From Candidatus Roseilinea sp. NK_OTU-006 (GTDB lineage Bacteria; Chloroflexota; Anaerolineae; J036; Brachytrichaceae), in contig NZ_JAAFGM010000032.1 in the NCBI RefSeq assembly GCF_012931985.1, forward strand, positions 1 to 34,381: a DNA stretch of 34,381 nucleotides. Reading direction: 5' to 3'. The position numbers were made by a program, and so were the translations under genes. Positions 23,611 to 32,175 of the stretch are shown one piece after another (the first letter of the stretch is position 1; the number at the start of each line of letters is the position of its first letter). The notes under the pieces are model-generated. The model saw nothing but the letters and a program-made list of their open reading frames with translations. It did no database searches and was not told where the DNA came from.

Positions 23611-24840
23611 ATGCGGGTATTGTTTGTCACTCATGCGTATCACCCTTCCAAAGGCGGCGTGCAGTGGTTGATGCAGTCGCTGGCCGAACGGCTGAGCGCG
23701 CAAGGGGATGCGGTGACGGTGTTCACCACGGTGGCCCATCGCTGCGAGCTGTTCATTGATTCCCGTCAGCCCCGCTTGCCCGTGGGCGAGGTGACGCTGA
23801 ACGGCGTGCGGGTGCGCCGATTTGATGTGTTCAACCGGCTGACATGGCTACGGCTAAATGCGGCGCGCGTAGCGCACAAACTGCGTTTGCCCGGCCAGGA
23901 TTGGGTGCGTGGGCTGTACTTTGGGCCAATCGTGCCGGGGTTGCGCCGCGCGATCCTCGATCAGCCGGCCGATGTCATCGTGGCCGCCTCGTTCCCCATG
24001 ATTCACATGTACGACGCGCTGGCTGCCGGCTGCGCCAGCGGTCGGCCGGTGGTCTTGGTCGGGACGGTGCATCCTGCCGATCCATGGAGCTACGACCTAC
24101 CACGCATGTATCGCGCGATTCGCCAGGCCCATGCCTACGTCGCGCTAAGCGACTACGAGCGGGACTACCTGGCCGCGCGCTGTCCGGGCGCGCGCCTTCA
24201 CGTCATCGGCGGCGGCGTGGATACGGAGGCATTTGCTTCCCCTGCCGCAGGCCGGGCTTTCCGCCTTCAGCAGGGCTGGACGGACGATGCGCTGGTGATC
24301 GCCATGATCGGGCGCATGACGGCGTACAAACGCGCCGATGTGCTGCTGGCAGCCATGCCGGCCATCTGGGAGGCGCTGCCGCAAGCGCGCTTGCTGCTGG
24401 CCGGCGCCGGCGAAGCGGCCGAGCTGCGGAAACATGCGCAGGCGCTGCCGCATCCGCAGCGCGTGACGATCCTGCCGGACTTTGACGAGCGCGATAAGCC
24501 GGCCATCTTTTGCGCAGCCGATATGATTGTTCATCTATCGGAGCGCGAGTCGTTCGGCATGGTGATCGTCGAGGCGTGGGCAGCCGGCAAGCCGGTGATC
24601 GGGTCGCGGGCCGGCGCGTCGGCAAGCGTGATCAGCGATGGTGAAGATGGCTTGCTGGTGCAATACGGGGATGCAGCAGCGTTGGCGCGCGCGGTGATCG
24701 CGCTCGGCAATTCGGCGACGATGCGCCAGGCGCTGGGTCGCGCAGGCCAGGCTAAGGCGCGTCGGCTGTATGACTGGCAGGTCGTGGTGCCCCGCTATCG
24801 CGCATTATTCAACGTATGGGTGGAAGGTAAGGGCGCATGA
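23611..24840 (+). CDS. GT4 glycosyltransferase
   Basis: A 409-residue GT-B enzyme with a clean family pattern: VLFVTHAYHPSKGGVQWLMQ with its glycine-rich acceptor loop, VALSDYERDYLAARCPGARL, VIGGGVDTEAF, VIAMIGRMTAYKRADVLLAA at the start of the donor domain, and HLSERESFGMVIVEAWAAGK (E-x7-E) followed by PVIGSRAGASASVISDGEDG. ATG 23611 is used because GGGAG lies about ten bases upstream and because translation from it starts directly with the first beta strand. The stop overlaps the next start as ATGA. It transfers an unidentified sugar from a nucleotide donor with retention, as usual for GT4. Confidence 0.92.
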   Translation: MRVLFVTHAYHPSKGGVQWLMQSLAERLSAQGDAVTVFTTVAHRCELFIDSRQPRLPVGEVTLNGVRVRRFDVFNRLTWLRLNAARVAHKLRLPGQDWVRGLYFGPIVPGLRRAILDQPADVIVAASFPMIHMYDALAAGCASGRPVVLVGTVHPADPWSYDLPRMYRAIRQAHAYVALSDYERDYLAARCPGARLHVIGGGVDTEAFASPAAGRAFRLQQGWTDDALVIAMIGRMTAYKRADVLLAAMPAIWEALPQARLLLAGAGEAAELRKHAQALPHPQRVTILPDFDERDKPAIFCAADMIVHLSERESFGMVIVEAWAAGKPVIGSRAGASASVISDGEDGLLVQYGDAAALARAVIALGNSATMRQALGRAGQAKARRLYDWQVVVPRYRALFNVWVEGKGA

Positions 24841-25541
24841 GGCCGGCGCATTGGTTCCTGCCGTATGATCTTTACGAGCGTCATCAGGTTGTGGCGCAGA
24901 TGATCGCTTCGCACGGCGGGGAGATCAGGCGCGTTCTGGATGTCGGCGGCCGCGTGGGATTGCTCTCTCGATTTGTTGCCTGTCCGGTGGTGAGCGTGAA
25001 TGTAGATGGCAGCGGCGATGTGCAGTATGGCGGCGACTGCCTGCCGTTTGCGCCGGCGTCGTTTGATGTCGTGACCGCGATAGATACGTTGGAGCATCTG
25101 CCGCGCGAGCGGCGGCTAGGGTTTGTGCAAGATTGCCTGCGCGTGGCCCGACGCGCCGTCATCCTGGCTGCGCCGTTCGGCAGCCCTGGCCATGCCGAGA
25201 GTGAAGCCCGCCTGAACGCACTGCATACGCAGCTCATCGGTCGTCCGCATCCCTACCTGAGCGAGCACATCGCCTATGGCTTGCCGGATTGGGATGAGGT
25301 GCAGATGTTGATCGCGCGCAGCGGGGCGACAGAATCGCGGCTGTTGTTTGCCGGCGACTATCGGCGCGAGGCGCGCCACTTCACAGCAGCCATGCGCGGC
25401 CGCGCCCGGCAGGGCTGGCGAGCGCGGGGGGAAGCCCTCCTGTGGCACTGGCGCAGCCGGGCCATACTGACCCCTTTGCACCTGTCGGACCAACCACAGC
25501 CCTACAGCAACCGATTTTTCATGGAGCTGGTTCCAGGGTAA
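24837..25541 (+). CDS. SAM-dependent methyltransferase (class I, type 11-like)
   Basis: A 234-residue methyltransferase. The N-terminus WFLPYDLYERHQVVAQMI is followed by RRVLDVGGRVGLLSRFV (SAM motif I) and VSVNVDGSGDVQYGGDCLPF, where DVQYGGDCLPF then SFDVVTAIDTLEHLPRERR is the arrangement of methyltransferase type 11 proteins. The tail after residue 180 is basic and aromatic. Translation is coupled to the preceding GT4 by ATGA. It is the last gene of the plus-strand run. Substrate unknown, probably a glycan or lipid-linked sugar. No terminator hairpin is seen directly after the stop. Confidence 0.85.
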   Translation: MRPAHWFLPYDLYERHQVVAQMIASHGGEIRRVLDVGGRVGLLSRFVACPVVSVNVDGSGDVQYGGDCLPFAPASFDVVTAIDTLEHLPRERRLGFVQDCLRVARRAVILAAPFGSPGHAESEARLNALHTQLIGRPHPYLSEHIAYGLPDWDEVQMLIARSGATESRLLFAGDYRREARHFTAAMRGRARQGWRARGEALLWHWRSRAILTPLHLSDQPQPYSNRFFMELVPG

Positions 25542-25868
25542 CTATCACACTGCGTATCGCCGAGGCACCCGCTACGGCGCGACCAGCAGATCAAAGGCCG
25601 GCGTGTGAAACCCGCCGACGGAGCGACACGCGCACCTCAGCGTTTGGTTGGCCCGTTTTCGGCGCAGTGCCATAGCCCACGGCGACTACGCTCAATCCGT
25701 CCCCCGGCTGCCAGCCCGGCCGGCGAACCCTCGTCGCAATCCGTAACTGCCCAGGACAAACACGTGCAGCGGTGTTACGCGAGCGTCCTGCCGTCCTGCC
25801 CCGAGACGTGGATGGGCGTGAGCCGACCGCGCATCTCATGCGGGACACATGACGTGCTGCGTTTCCCC
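25542..25868 (-). other. 327-base stretch with probable degraded coding sequence
   Basis: No intact gene is present. On the minus strand GQLRIATRVRRPGWQPGDGL followed by SVVAVGYGTAPKTGQPNAEV looks like true beta-rich protein, and a one-base shift continues it as VGGFHTPAFDLLVAP to a stop near 25570. This resembles the C-terminal beta-sandwich of large secreted or membrane proteins in such clusters, but the upstream part is missing or scrambled. I read it as gene debris with low certainty. Confidence 0.35.
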
Positions 25869-26996
25869 TCAGTCCAAGGGATGGGAGGCTTGCAGCTCCC
25901 ACTCCAGGAGGGCTTGCGGGTCGCCGCAGATGACGTGCTCGATGAAGCGTTCGTAGCGGTCTGCGAAGCGTTCCAGTGAGAACTTCTCGGCACGTTTACG
26001 GACGAGGCGACGGTCGAGCCGGTCCACGCGGCGCACTGCCTCGACCAGGGCATCTACATCGCGCGGCGGGACGAGGAAGCCGCTTACCCCATCCTGCACC
26101 AGCTCGGACGGCCCACCGGCGTTGTAGGCAATGACAGGGGTGCCGCCGGCCATTGCCTCGATGCACGTGTTACCGAATGCCTCGATCCAGTGCGGCGTCA
26201 TCAACAGCGCTTTGGCGTTGCGCACCACGCGATGCAAGGCATCCTGATTGAGGAAGCCGTGATAGGTCACGTCCACATCCGGGTAACGCGCCACGCACGC
26301 CTCCCAGTATTCCGGGTGTTGCATCTTGCCGCACACATCAAGCGGGATGCGCAGACGCTGGGCCACAGCGAAGGCATCCTCGAGGCCCTTCTCCGGCGAG
26401 ATGCGCGCCACCCAGCAGATGCGGTCCTGCGGGGCGAGGTTCAGTGAGTACCGCGCGAGGTCCACGCCGCCGTACAGCGACATCATGCGGCAGGGGTCAA
26501 TGAACGGGAAGGTGGACGCCTGGGCGCACGTGTTCACCGCGAAGTGATTGGGGTATTCATAGAAACGCTCACGGATGATGGCGTCCACGGCGTCTATGGT
26601 GGAGACGATGCTGATGATGTGCCCCACCGGCGTCTTGAAGAAGGGCGTGAGGTAATAGGCGAGCCAGTCGTAGTTGATGCCGATGATGACATCGTACTGA
26701 TCCTGGACGCGCATAGCCAGCTCCCACATACGCTCCAACACCCCATCGGGCTGACAGATGACGGGGGCATCGCGTCGCGCCGTAGTGGCGTAGGGCGGGG
26801 GTTTCCCCTCGACTTGATACACGAACACCTCAGGCGCGGGTTGAACGCTGCCGGCTGGCGCGGCGATCGCCACGGTGTGGCCGCGCCGGGCCAAAATAGG
26901 CGTCAGGTTCATCAGATTGGTCTCTACGCCGCCGCCCTCGCCTGAACCCAACGGGCCCACCGGGCTGGTCAGGAAAAGCACTCGCCTCCGCGCCAT
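25869..26996 (-). CDS. GT4 glycosyltransferase, UDP-glucose:tetrahydrobiopterin glucosyltransferase-like
   Basis: A 375-residue GT-B enzyme. The N-terminus VLFLTSPVGPLGSGEGGGVE, with its G-S-G-x-G-G-G-V-E loop, is reminiscent of proteins annotated as pteridine glucosyltransferases in cyanobacteria, so a small-molecule acceptor is possible. ICWVARISPEKGLEDAFAVA opens the donor domain, and PHWIEAFGNTCIEAMAGGTP has the E-x7-E motif, followed by NAGGPSELVQDGVSGFLVPP. The ATG at 26994-26996 has GGAGG four bases upstream. It lies downstream of the aldolase on the same strand but behind a terminator, so it probably has weak read-through or its own promoter. Assignment as GT4 is firm; the acceptor is a guess from resemblance. 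Confidence 0.88.
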   Translation of the reverse strand: MARRRVLFLTSPVGPLGSGEGGGVETNLMNLTPILARRGHTVAIAAPAGSVQPAPEVFVYQVEGKPPPYATTARRDAPVICQPDGVLERMWELAMRVQDQYDVIIGINYDWLAYYLTPFFKTPVGHIISIVSTIDAVDAIIRERFYEYPNHFAVNTCAQASTFPFIDPCRMMSLYGGVDLARYSLNLAPQDRICWVARISPEKGLEDAFAVAQRLRIPLDVCGKMQHPEYWEACVARYPDVDVTYHGFLNQDALHRVVRNAKALLMTPHWIEAFGNTCIEAMAGGTPVIAYNAGGPSELVQDGVSGFLVPPRDVDALVEAVRRVDRLDRRLVRKRAEKFSLERFADRYERFIEHVICGDPQALLEWELQASHPLD

Positions 26997-27010
26997 GCGA
27001 CCTCCGATGC

Positions 27011-27052
27011 AAAAATTGAGGGCATCCCCGCGCCGCTATCGCGTGGATGCCC
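27011..27052 (-). terminator. Intrinsic terminator after the aldolase gene
   Basis: On the minus strand GGGCATCC (27045-27052) pairs with GGATGCCC (27020-27027), with further GC pairing inside, and the stem is followed by TCAATTTTT. It starts 11 bases after the aldolase stop and separates that gene from the glycosyltransferase downstream. Confidence 0.85.
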
Positions 27053-27062
27053 ATCCCGACGC

Positions 27063-28514
27063 TCAATCCGCCAAGCCGCGCACGTCCTCAACCATTGCCT
27101 TCGGTGCGCCGAAGTCCTCGGGACGCTTGTGAATCTCGCGCATCGTCACAAAGCTCTCCACTATCCCTTTGGTGTGCTCCACCCCCAGTCGGTTGAAGAG
27201 CATGCGGAAGCGCTCATACAACGCATCGCGCACCCGCGCGCGATCGCTTTCGGGCAATGACCAGAGCTCTTTCTTGAACGGGCCGGTCGCCTTTTTGCGC
27301 GTCTTGTAGAGAAATTGCTCATCAGTATCGCCCGGCTTGCGCTCGTCGGCCGCATTCTTGAAGAGCCAATGGGTGATCATCTCATTGAGCGACTTCGGCA
27401 AGTGCGCGTAAGCGATTTGTTGGAAGGCAGTGGCCAGGTGCACTTCGATCGCACCGGCCTGCACAAACTTGCCGAAGGCCTCCTCGGGCAGCGTGCTTGC
27501 GCCGTGTTGCACGGCGCCGCCCATGCCGTATTCCTCCCGCGCCGCAGTAGAGAGTTCGCGCAGCGTGTCGAAGTCAATGTTCACATCGGCGATCGAGCCA
27601 TCGGGCAGCACCACCCCGCCGTGGGTTGTGCCGGTCTGGATGGAGATCTTGCTGATGCCGGGCGTATGCTTGATGAGGCGCAGATAGCCGCTCATGAAAG
27701 CGCGCAGCTCGTGAACGTCGCTGTTCTTCTGGCCGACTTCGCCGATCTCACCGCCCAGCGAAACAATCACGCCGGCCGGTTGGCGCTGACGGATGTAATC
27801 GCTAAACAACGCGCATAGCTCATAATTCAGATGCTGCTGCTCATCCAGGGTGGGCTTACTCAGGTCCACCAGCGTTGAGGTGTCAATGTCTATGTTGTAG
27901 AAGCCGGCAGCCATCGCCTCATCAATCAGCTTGCGCAGGGCCGACAACTCGGCATCAGCATCCGCTTTGTACTTTTTCGCGTTCACCTGAAAGTGATCGC
28001 CTTGGATGAACAAAGGCCCTCGGAAGCCCTCCTTGATGGCCGCGGCGATCATCACCGTGGTGTATTCCGCCGGGCGCTGTTCGGTATAGGTCATCTCACT
28101 GCGGGCGATCTCAAAGATGAGCGCTCCGACTTGCTTTTCAACTGCGGCGCGGAAGGCTGCGCGCGCCGTGTCGTAAGCCATCATGCGGATGTTCATGGCC
28201 GGCGTGGTGAAGGTGTGGCCGAGCGCATCGCGACCACGCGCCACGTATAGCTCGTGGATGGACGCTGGCCGGATACCCACGGCCTGCCCGATCTCCCAGA
28301 TCAACCAACGAGCGGCGGCTTGCTGTTCGGGTGTGCCGAACACCGCTGCGTTCACTAGCACATCAATCCCGCGGCTACACAGGCCATCCTGATCGCGCAC
28401 CTGTACGCTCATCTCACCCACGCGAGTAAATGGGTCGGATGACGTCGCCTGCCGCGTGACAACCTCAACCACATCGCCGGCCGAACGAAGCAATTCACGC
28501 AAGGTGTTGGACAT
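27063..28514 (-). CDS. Class II fructose-bisphosphate aldolase family protein
   Basis: A 483-residue cytoplasmic aldolase of the zinc-dependent class II type, which cleaves or makes ketose 1,6-bisphosphates. Metal- and substrate-site regions are visible: QGDHFQ (H174), NIDIDTST, GGEIGEVG (254-261), QTGTTHGG (H298), VQHGAST (H337) and VHLATAF. The protein is longer than the usual 280-350 residues because of about 100 residues before the barrel and a C-terminal extension with LYKTRKKATGPFKKELW. The ATG start has AAGGAGAG upstream at good spacing. Neighbours are a divergent tRNA gene and a terminator after the stop, so it is probably monocistronic. Whether the natural substrate is fructose or tagatose bisphosphate cannot be told from sequence. 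Confidence 0.9.
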   Translation of the reverse strand: MSNTLRELLRSAGDVVEVVTRQATSSDPFTRVGEMSVQVRDQDGLCSRGIDVLVNAAVFGTPEQQAAARWLIWEIGQAVGIRPASIHELYVARGRDALGHTFTTPAMNIRMMAYDTARAAFRAAVEKQVGALIFEIARSEMTYTEQRPAEYTTVMIAAAIKEGFRGPLFIQGDHFQVNAKKYKADADAELSALRKLIDEAMAAGFYNIDIDTSTLVDLSKPTLDEQQHLNYELCALFSDYIRQRQPAGVIVSLGGEIGEVGQKNSDVHELRAFMSGYLRLIKHTPGISKISIQTGTTHGGVVLPDGSIADVNIDFDTLRELSTAAREEYGMGGAVQHGASTLPEEAFGKFVQAGAIEVHLATAFQQIAYAHLPKSLNEMITHWLFKNAADERKPGDTDEQFLYKTRKKATGPFKKELWSLPESDRARVRDALYERFRMLFNRLGVEHTKGIVESFVTMREIHKRPEDFGAPKAMVEDVRGLAD

Positions 28515-28541
28515 TCAGCACTCTCCTTAAATGAGGGAATA

Positions 28542-28620
28542 GACGGCCACCCCAAGCGGCCGTCACACATGAGATTTGCATGACGCGAACGATCCACAAA
28601 AATAAACCCGCGTAAGTATA
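28542..28620 (-). promoter_or_regulatory. Candidate aldolase promoter and leader hairpin
   Basis: TATACT on the minus strand (28615-28620, context GGATATACT) is a good -10 box with no clear -35. A transcript from it would have a leader of roughly 95 bases holding the perfect inverted repeat GACGGCC...GGCCGTC (28542-28548 and 28558-28564). The hairpin has no T-run, so a role in message stability or operator binding is possible. Confidence 0.4.
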
Positions 28621-28709
28621 TCCTTTCAGCGCAGCGGGACATCGCACGAGCCACTATCACACGCGCGATTCGCATGGACGCGGCATCGGTGGGACCACTC
28701 ACGCGCGTG

Positions 28710-28715
28710 TATAAT
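28710..28715 (+). promoter_or_regulatory. -10 box of the tRNA-Pro gene
   Basis: A perfect TATAAT ends 12 bases before the first tRNA base. GTGTATAATCGCTCGCGC has the expected discriminator spacing. No -35 consensus is seen 17 bases upstream. Confidence 0.65.
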
Positions 28716-28727
28716 CGCTCGCGCATA

Positions 28728-28801
28728 CGGGGAATGGCGCAGCCTGGTAGCGCGCTGCGTTCGGGTCGCAGAGGTCTCGGGTTCAAATCCCGATTCCCCG
28801 A
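28728..28801 (+). tRNA. tRNA-Pro (anticodon CGG)
   Basis: The 74-base cloverleaf folds fully: acceptor CGGGGAA/TTCCCCG, D arm GCGC...GCGC with AGCCTGGTA loop, anticodon stem CTGCG/CGCAG around the loop TTCGGGT (anticodon CGG, reading CCG codons), and T arm CGGG-TTCAAAT-CCCG. The discriminator is A and the 3' CCA is not encoded. CCG is a frequent proline codon in the surrounding genes. Confidence 0.96.
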
Positions 28802-28808
28802 CTGCGCA

Positions 28809-28840
28809 GGGCGAAGCACCCCTGCAAAGGTGCTTCGCCC
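28809..28840 (+). terminator. Hairpin after tRNA-Pro
   Basis: GGGCGAAGCACC (28809-28820) and GGTGCTTCGCCC (28829-28840) form a perfect 12-bp stem with an eight-base loop. It begins eight bases after the tRNA. A T-run is missing, so it is a terminator by position and strength only, or a processing signal. Confidence 0.65.
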
Positions 28841-28860
28841 GCTTCGTACGCGCTCATAGA

Positions 28861-29946
28861 ATGCGATCTCGCCAGGTTCCACAGCGCGCCCGACCGCGCG
28901 AAATTCCCGCTTCCGAGTGGGACAACTTCGTCTCGCGACATCCCCGCGGTCACATTCTACAGACTCAGGCGTGGGGCCAGCTTAAGGCTGCGCACGGATG
29001 GCGTGTCTTGTACGCCAGCGTGCTCGGCGCCCACAACAGGCTGGTCGGCGTAGCGTTGGCGCTGATGCGCGCGCTGCCTGGCGGCTTGGGCAGAATCATC
29101 TACATTCCGCGCGGGCCGGTGGTGAATTGGGACGATGAAAGATGTGCGGAGGCTGCCATACGCACCCTCTGTCGGCTGGCGCGCCATCACGGCGCCTTCG
29201 CCGTCGTACTCGAACCAGATTTACTCGACACGCCGTCGGATCGTCACCTGCTCCAGTGTTTGAAACTGAAGCCGGTGGATTTCAGCGTGCAGCCGCGCCG
29301 CACCATCTGGGTCAATCTGGACGTTGATGAAGATGTGGACATCCTGACGGCCATGAAGCCGAAGACGCGCTACAACATCGGGCTGGCCAAGCGGCGCGGC
29401 GTGACGGTGCGCGTCGGCAACGTGGATGATGCCGAGCTGTTCTACGCCATGATGCGCGCGACGGCGGTGCGCGACGCGTTTGCCATTCATCCGGCGTCTT
29501 ACTATCGCGATTTCCTCGACTTGTTCACGCGCGGCGCGGATACGCCCGCCCGGCTGCTCATCGCCGAGTATCAGCACGAGCCACTGGCCGCTTTGATTGT
29601 GACGGCGCTGGGCGAGCGCGCCACCTACCTCTACGGCGCCAGCACCAACCACCATCGCGAGCTTATGCCCACGTATCTGCTGCAGTGGGAAGCGATGCTC
29701 TGGGCGCGCCAGCGAGGCTGTAAGACCTACGATCTGTGGGGCGTGCCCGATGAAGACGAGGCCACACTTGAAGCTAACTTCGAGAAACGCAACGACGGGC
29801 TATGGGGGGTGTATCGCTTCAAGCGCGGTTTCGGCGGGCAGGTGGTCAGGCACGTTGGCGCATGGGTATGCGTGCTTTCTCCGCTGCGTTGGTGGCTGTT
29901 CAACCGCGCCCGCGCGCTACGCAAGTCCACCGGCTTAGCTGCATAG
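28861..29946 (+). CDS. FemABX-like aminoacyltransferase (GNAT fold pair)
   Basis: A 361-residue protein of the FemA/FemB/FemX type, which attaches amino acids from aminoacyl-tRNA to lipid II or peptidoglycan stems. Typical blocks are HILQTQAWGQLKAAHGWRV near the N-terminus, IIYIPRGPVVNW, MKPKTRYNIGLAKRRGVTV, YLYGASTNHHRELMPTYLLQ and TYDLWGVPDEDEATLEANFE, then GVYRFKRGFGGQVV. ATG 28861 gives the expected full length; no Shine-Dalgarno sequence is visible. It directly follows the tRNA-Pro hairpin. Sequences of this family also include proteins acting outside peptidoglycan synthesis, so the exact amino acid and acceptor are open. Confidence 0.88.
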   Translation: MRSRQVPQRARPREIPASEWDNFVSRHPRGHILQTQAWGQLKAAHGWRVLYASVLGAHNRLVGVALALMRALPGGLGRIIYIPRGPVVNWDDERCAEAAIRTLCRLARHHGAFAVVLEPDLLDTPSDRHLLQCLKLKPVDFSVQPRRTIWVNLDVDEDVDILTAMKPKTRYNIGLAKRRGVTVRVGNVDDAELFYAMMRATAVRDAFAIHPASYYRDFLDLFTRGADTPARLLIAEYQHEPLAALIVTALGERATYLYGASTNHHRELMPTYLLQWEAMLWARQRGCKTYDLWGVPDEDEATLEANFEKRNDGLWGVYRFKRGFGGQVVRHVGAWVCVLSPLRWWLFNRARALRKSTGLAA

Positions 29947-29962
29947 TCACGCCCTCGCTGGT

Positions 29963-31312
29963 TTGCGCGCTGTGTCCGAGTTCACCCTGCACTTCCCCCC
30001 CAACTTCAAATGGGGCACTGCGACCGCCGCCCACCAAGTGGAAGGCAACAACACGAACAACCAATGGTGGCAATGGGAGCAGACGCACAAGCGCATCATG
30101 AACGGCGATCGATCCGGCATCGCCTGCGATTGGTGGAACAACGCCGAGGCAGATTTCGACCGGATGGTCGCACTCGGCCTCAATGCACACCGCTTGTCTG
30201 TTGAATGGAGCCGCATCGAACCCCGGGAGGGCCGATTCGATTCAGCCGCCCTCGACCGTTATCGCGCCATGTTGCTTGCCCTGCGCCAGCGCGGCATCGA
30301 GCCAATGGTCACGCTCCACCACTTCACGAACCCATGCTGGCTGGAGGAGCGCCGCGCCTGGGAAGATGCCGATGTCATCGTCCCGCTCTTCCGACGATTT
30401 ACCGAGAAAGTGGTGCATGCGTTGGGCGACCTGTGCGACCTGTGGTGCACGATCAACGAGCCGAACGTCTATGCCACCATGGGCTACCTGTCCGGCGGGC
30501 GCATGCCGCCCGGACTGCAAGACGCCAGGCTAGCCGCTCAGGTGCTGCGCAACATGCTCATCGCCCACGCCGTCGCCTACGAGACCCTGCACGAGAAACA
30601 AACGCTGGCCCGCGTCGGCTTGGCGCACCATATGCGTTACTTCCAGCCTTTGCGTCCCGGCCACTTGCTCGATGGCATCATCGCGCGGGCGCTCAATAGC
30701 ATGTTCAATCAGAGCATCCTGGAAGCGCTGGCGAAGGGTCGTTGGCAACGGATCCTCGCACGCGGTGCACCGGTGAGCGCGCGCAAACTGCGCGGCACGC
30801 TCGACTGGATCGGTCTGAACTACTACACCCGCCACCGCGTCGCATTCGATCCCACCAAACGCGAGACGTTCTACAGCGAGCTGCTCCTCTACCCACAAGA
30901 CGTGGCGATGACCGATTTCAACTTTGGCGAGATATACCCCGAGGGCATCTTGATCTTCGCCCGGCAGCTCAGCCGCTACAAGCTGCCGATCTACATCACC
31001 GAGAACGGACTGCCCGACCACGACGACGATCTGCGGCCGGCCTTCCTCGTACAACATCTGCATACCACTTGGCAGGCGATCCAGATGTGTTACGACGTGC
31101 GCGGCTACTATCACTGGAGTTTTGTGGATAACTTCGAATGGGGCGAGGGTTGGCGGATGAAGTTCGGCCTCGTCGCGATGGACACCCACACCCAAGCGCG
31201 CCAGTTCCGGCGCAGCGCCCTGCTCTACCGCGACATCATTCAGGCCGGCGCGATCACCAGCGCGATCGTGCGCGAATATACGCCGCAGTTGTTCCAAACG
31301 TTGTATCGCTGA
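29963..31312 (+). CDS. GH1 beta-glucosidase
   Basis: A 449-residue glycoside hydrolase family 1 enzyme, probably cytoplasmic as no signal peptide is visible. FKWGTATAAHQVEGN (15-29) is the GH1 N-terminal signature. The acid/base glutamate is E166 in TINEPNVYA, and the nucleophile is E347 in YITENGLP. DWIGLNYYTR and YHWSFVDNFEWGEGW complete the substrate pocket. It should release terminal beta-linked glucose or a similar sugar. The TTG at 29963 or GTG at 29972 may be the start; neither has a clear Shine-Dalgarno sequence. It is separated by 16 bases from the FemABX gene and so probably shares its transcript. It ends five bases from the convergent NTF2-like gene. Confidence 0.95.
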   Translation: MRAVSEFTLHFPPNFKWGTATAAHQVEGNNTNNQWWQWEQTHKRIMNGDRSGIACDWWNNAEADFDRMVALGLNAHRLSVEWSRIEPREGRFDSAALDRYRAMLLALRQRGIEPMVTLHHFTNPCWLEERRAWEDADVIVPLFRRFTEKVVHALGDLCDLWCTINEPNVYATMGYLSGGRMPPGLQDARLAAQVLRNMLIAHAVAYETLHEKQTLARVGLAHHMRYFQPLRPGHLLDGIIARALNSMFNQSILEALAKGRWQRILARGAPVSARKLRGTLDWIGLNYYTRHRVAFDPTKRETFYSELLLYPQDVAMTDFNFGEIYPEGILIFARQLSRYKLPIYITENGLPDHDDDLRPAFLVQHLHTTWQAIQMCYDVRGYYHWSFVDNFEWGEGWRMKFGLVAMDTHTQARQFRRSALLYRDIIQAGAITSAIVREYTPQLFQTLYR

Positions 31313-31317
31313 GCGCG

Positions 31318-32163
31318 TCAGTTCTCATCCGCACGCTTCACGCCGAATACGGTCTGCTCCAGCGTTTGGGCGGATTGGGTGCTGTCGTAGTATTCGCGCC
31401 AGCGCCAAAATCGGCCATCCTGCATCACGCCGATGTTGAGGTCTTGATCGTCGGCACGCACACCGGTTTTGCGATTGGTGCAGCTCCAGGTCTGGTGAAT
31501 CGCAAGATAATCGCCGCTATACACGACGCGATGCACGGTGATGACCGTGTCGGCATAGTTCTCGGCGTAGGCGCGCACGGCGCGACGCAACTGGTCATGA
31601 CCGCGCACCACCTCGAACGACGTTTGGATTAAGCTTTCAGGCGCATGACAACTAATCACGGTTTCTGCATCGCCGCGCGCCCAGCCCTGCCGCACATGTC
31701 GGTAATGCACGGCCAGGATTTCGTCATAGGTCATGTCGCGCGTCCGCGGTGGGATGAACGCAGGCCAGGCCTCGTCGCGCAGGGGCGCATCGGCTGCCAC
31801 CTTGCGAACGCTGCGGTGGTCGTTGTGGATGCGCAGATGAGTGATCTGCCCGGCGCTGAAGCACAGCATCACGCCCTGTTCCACTTCGCGCCAGCAGCCA
31901 TCGTCCGCCGCAGTGCGCAGCGCCCATTCAGCCGCCCACCATGCCGGCTCGCGCAAGTCACGAAACGCCCGGCGGATCAGAATGCGGGCGCGATGTGGCA
32001 TGACGCCGATGCTGCGCAGCCAGGCGCTGATCTCGGCGCGGCCGTGATATGGCCGGCCGTCCACAATCCATGTGGCGTTAGGATGGCAGAGGCTTGCGAC
32101 CTGCTCCGGCTCGCCGGATTGCCAGGCGCAAGCCAGGGCATCGAAAGGGAAATCTTCAGCCAT
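31318..32163 (-). CDS. Double NTF2-like (SnoaL-type) domain protein
   Basis: A 281-residue protein made of two tandem NTF2-like/SnoaL domains. Domain 1 (about 1-130) has ACAWQSGEPEQVASLCHPNA, WIVDGRPYHGRAEISAWLRS and CFSAGQITHLRIHNDHR. Domain 2 (about 140-275) has AVHYRHVRQGWARGDAETVI, SFEVVRGHDQLRRAVRAY and IGVMQDGRFWRWREYYD. Such domains bind or isomerise small hydrophobic molecules; the catalytic residues of known members are not conserved enough to name a reaction. ATG 32161-32163 has GAGAGG upstream. It lies 12 bases downstream of the SCP-2 gene on the same strand, so the two are an operon that may handle a lipid-like ligand. Confidence 0.8.
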   Translation of the reverse strand: MAEDFPFDALACAWQSGEPEQVASLCHPNATWIVDGRPYHGRAEISAWLRSIGVMPHRARILIRRAFRDLREPAWWAAEWALRTAADDGCWREVEQGVMLCFSAGQITHLRIHNDHRSVRKVAADAPLRDEAWPAFIPPRTRDMTYDEILAVHYRHVRQGWARGDAETVISCHAPESLIQTSFEVVRGHDQLRRAVRAYAENYADTVITVHRVVYSGDYLAIHQTWSCTNRKTGVRADDQDLNIGVMQDGRFWRWREYYDSTQSAQTLEQTVFGVKRADEN

Positions 32164-32175
32164 TCGGCCTCTCGA

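Noticed and set aside
28728-28860. tRNA-Pro as an integration site for a mobile element
   Set aside because: No integrase gene is near and no repeat of the tRNA 3' end was noticed downstream.
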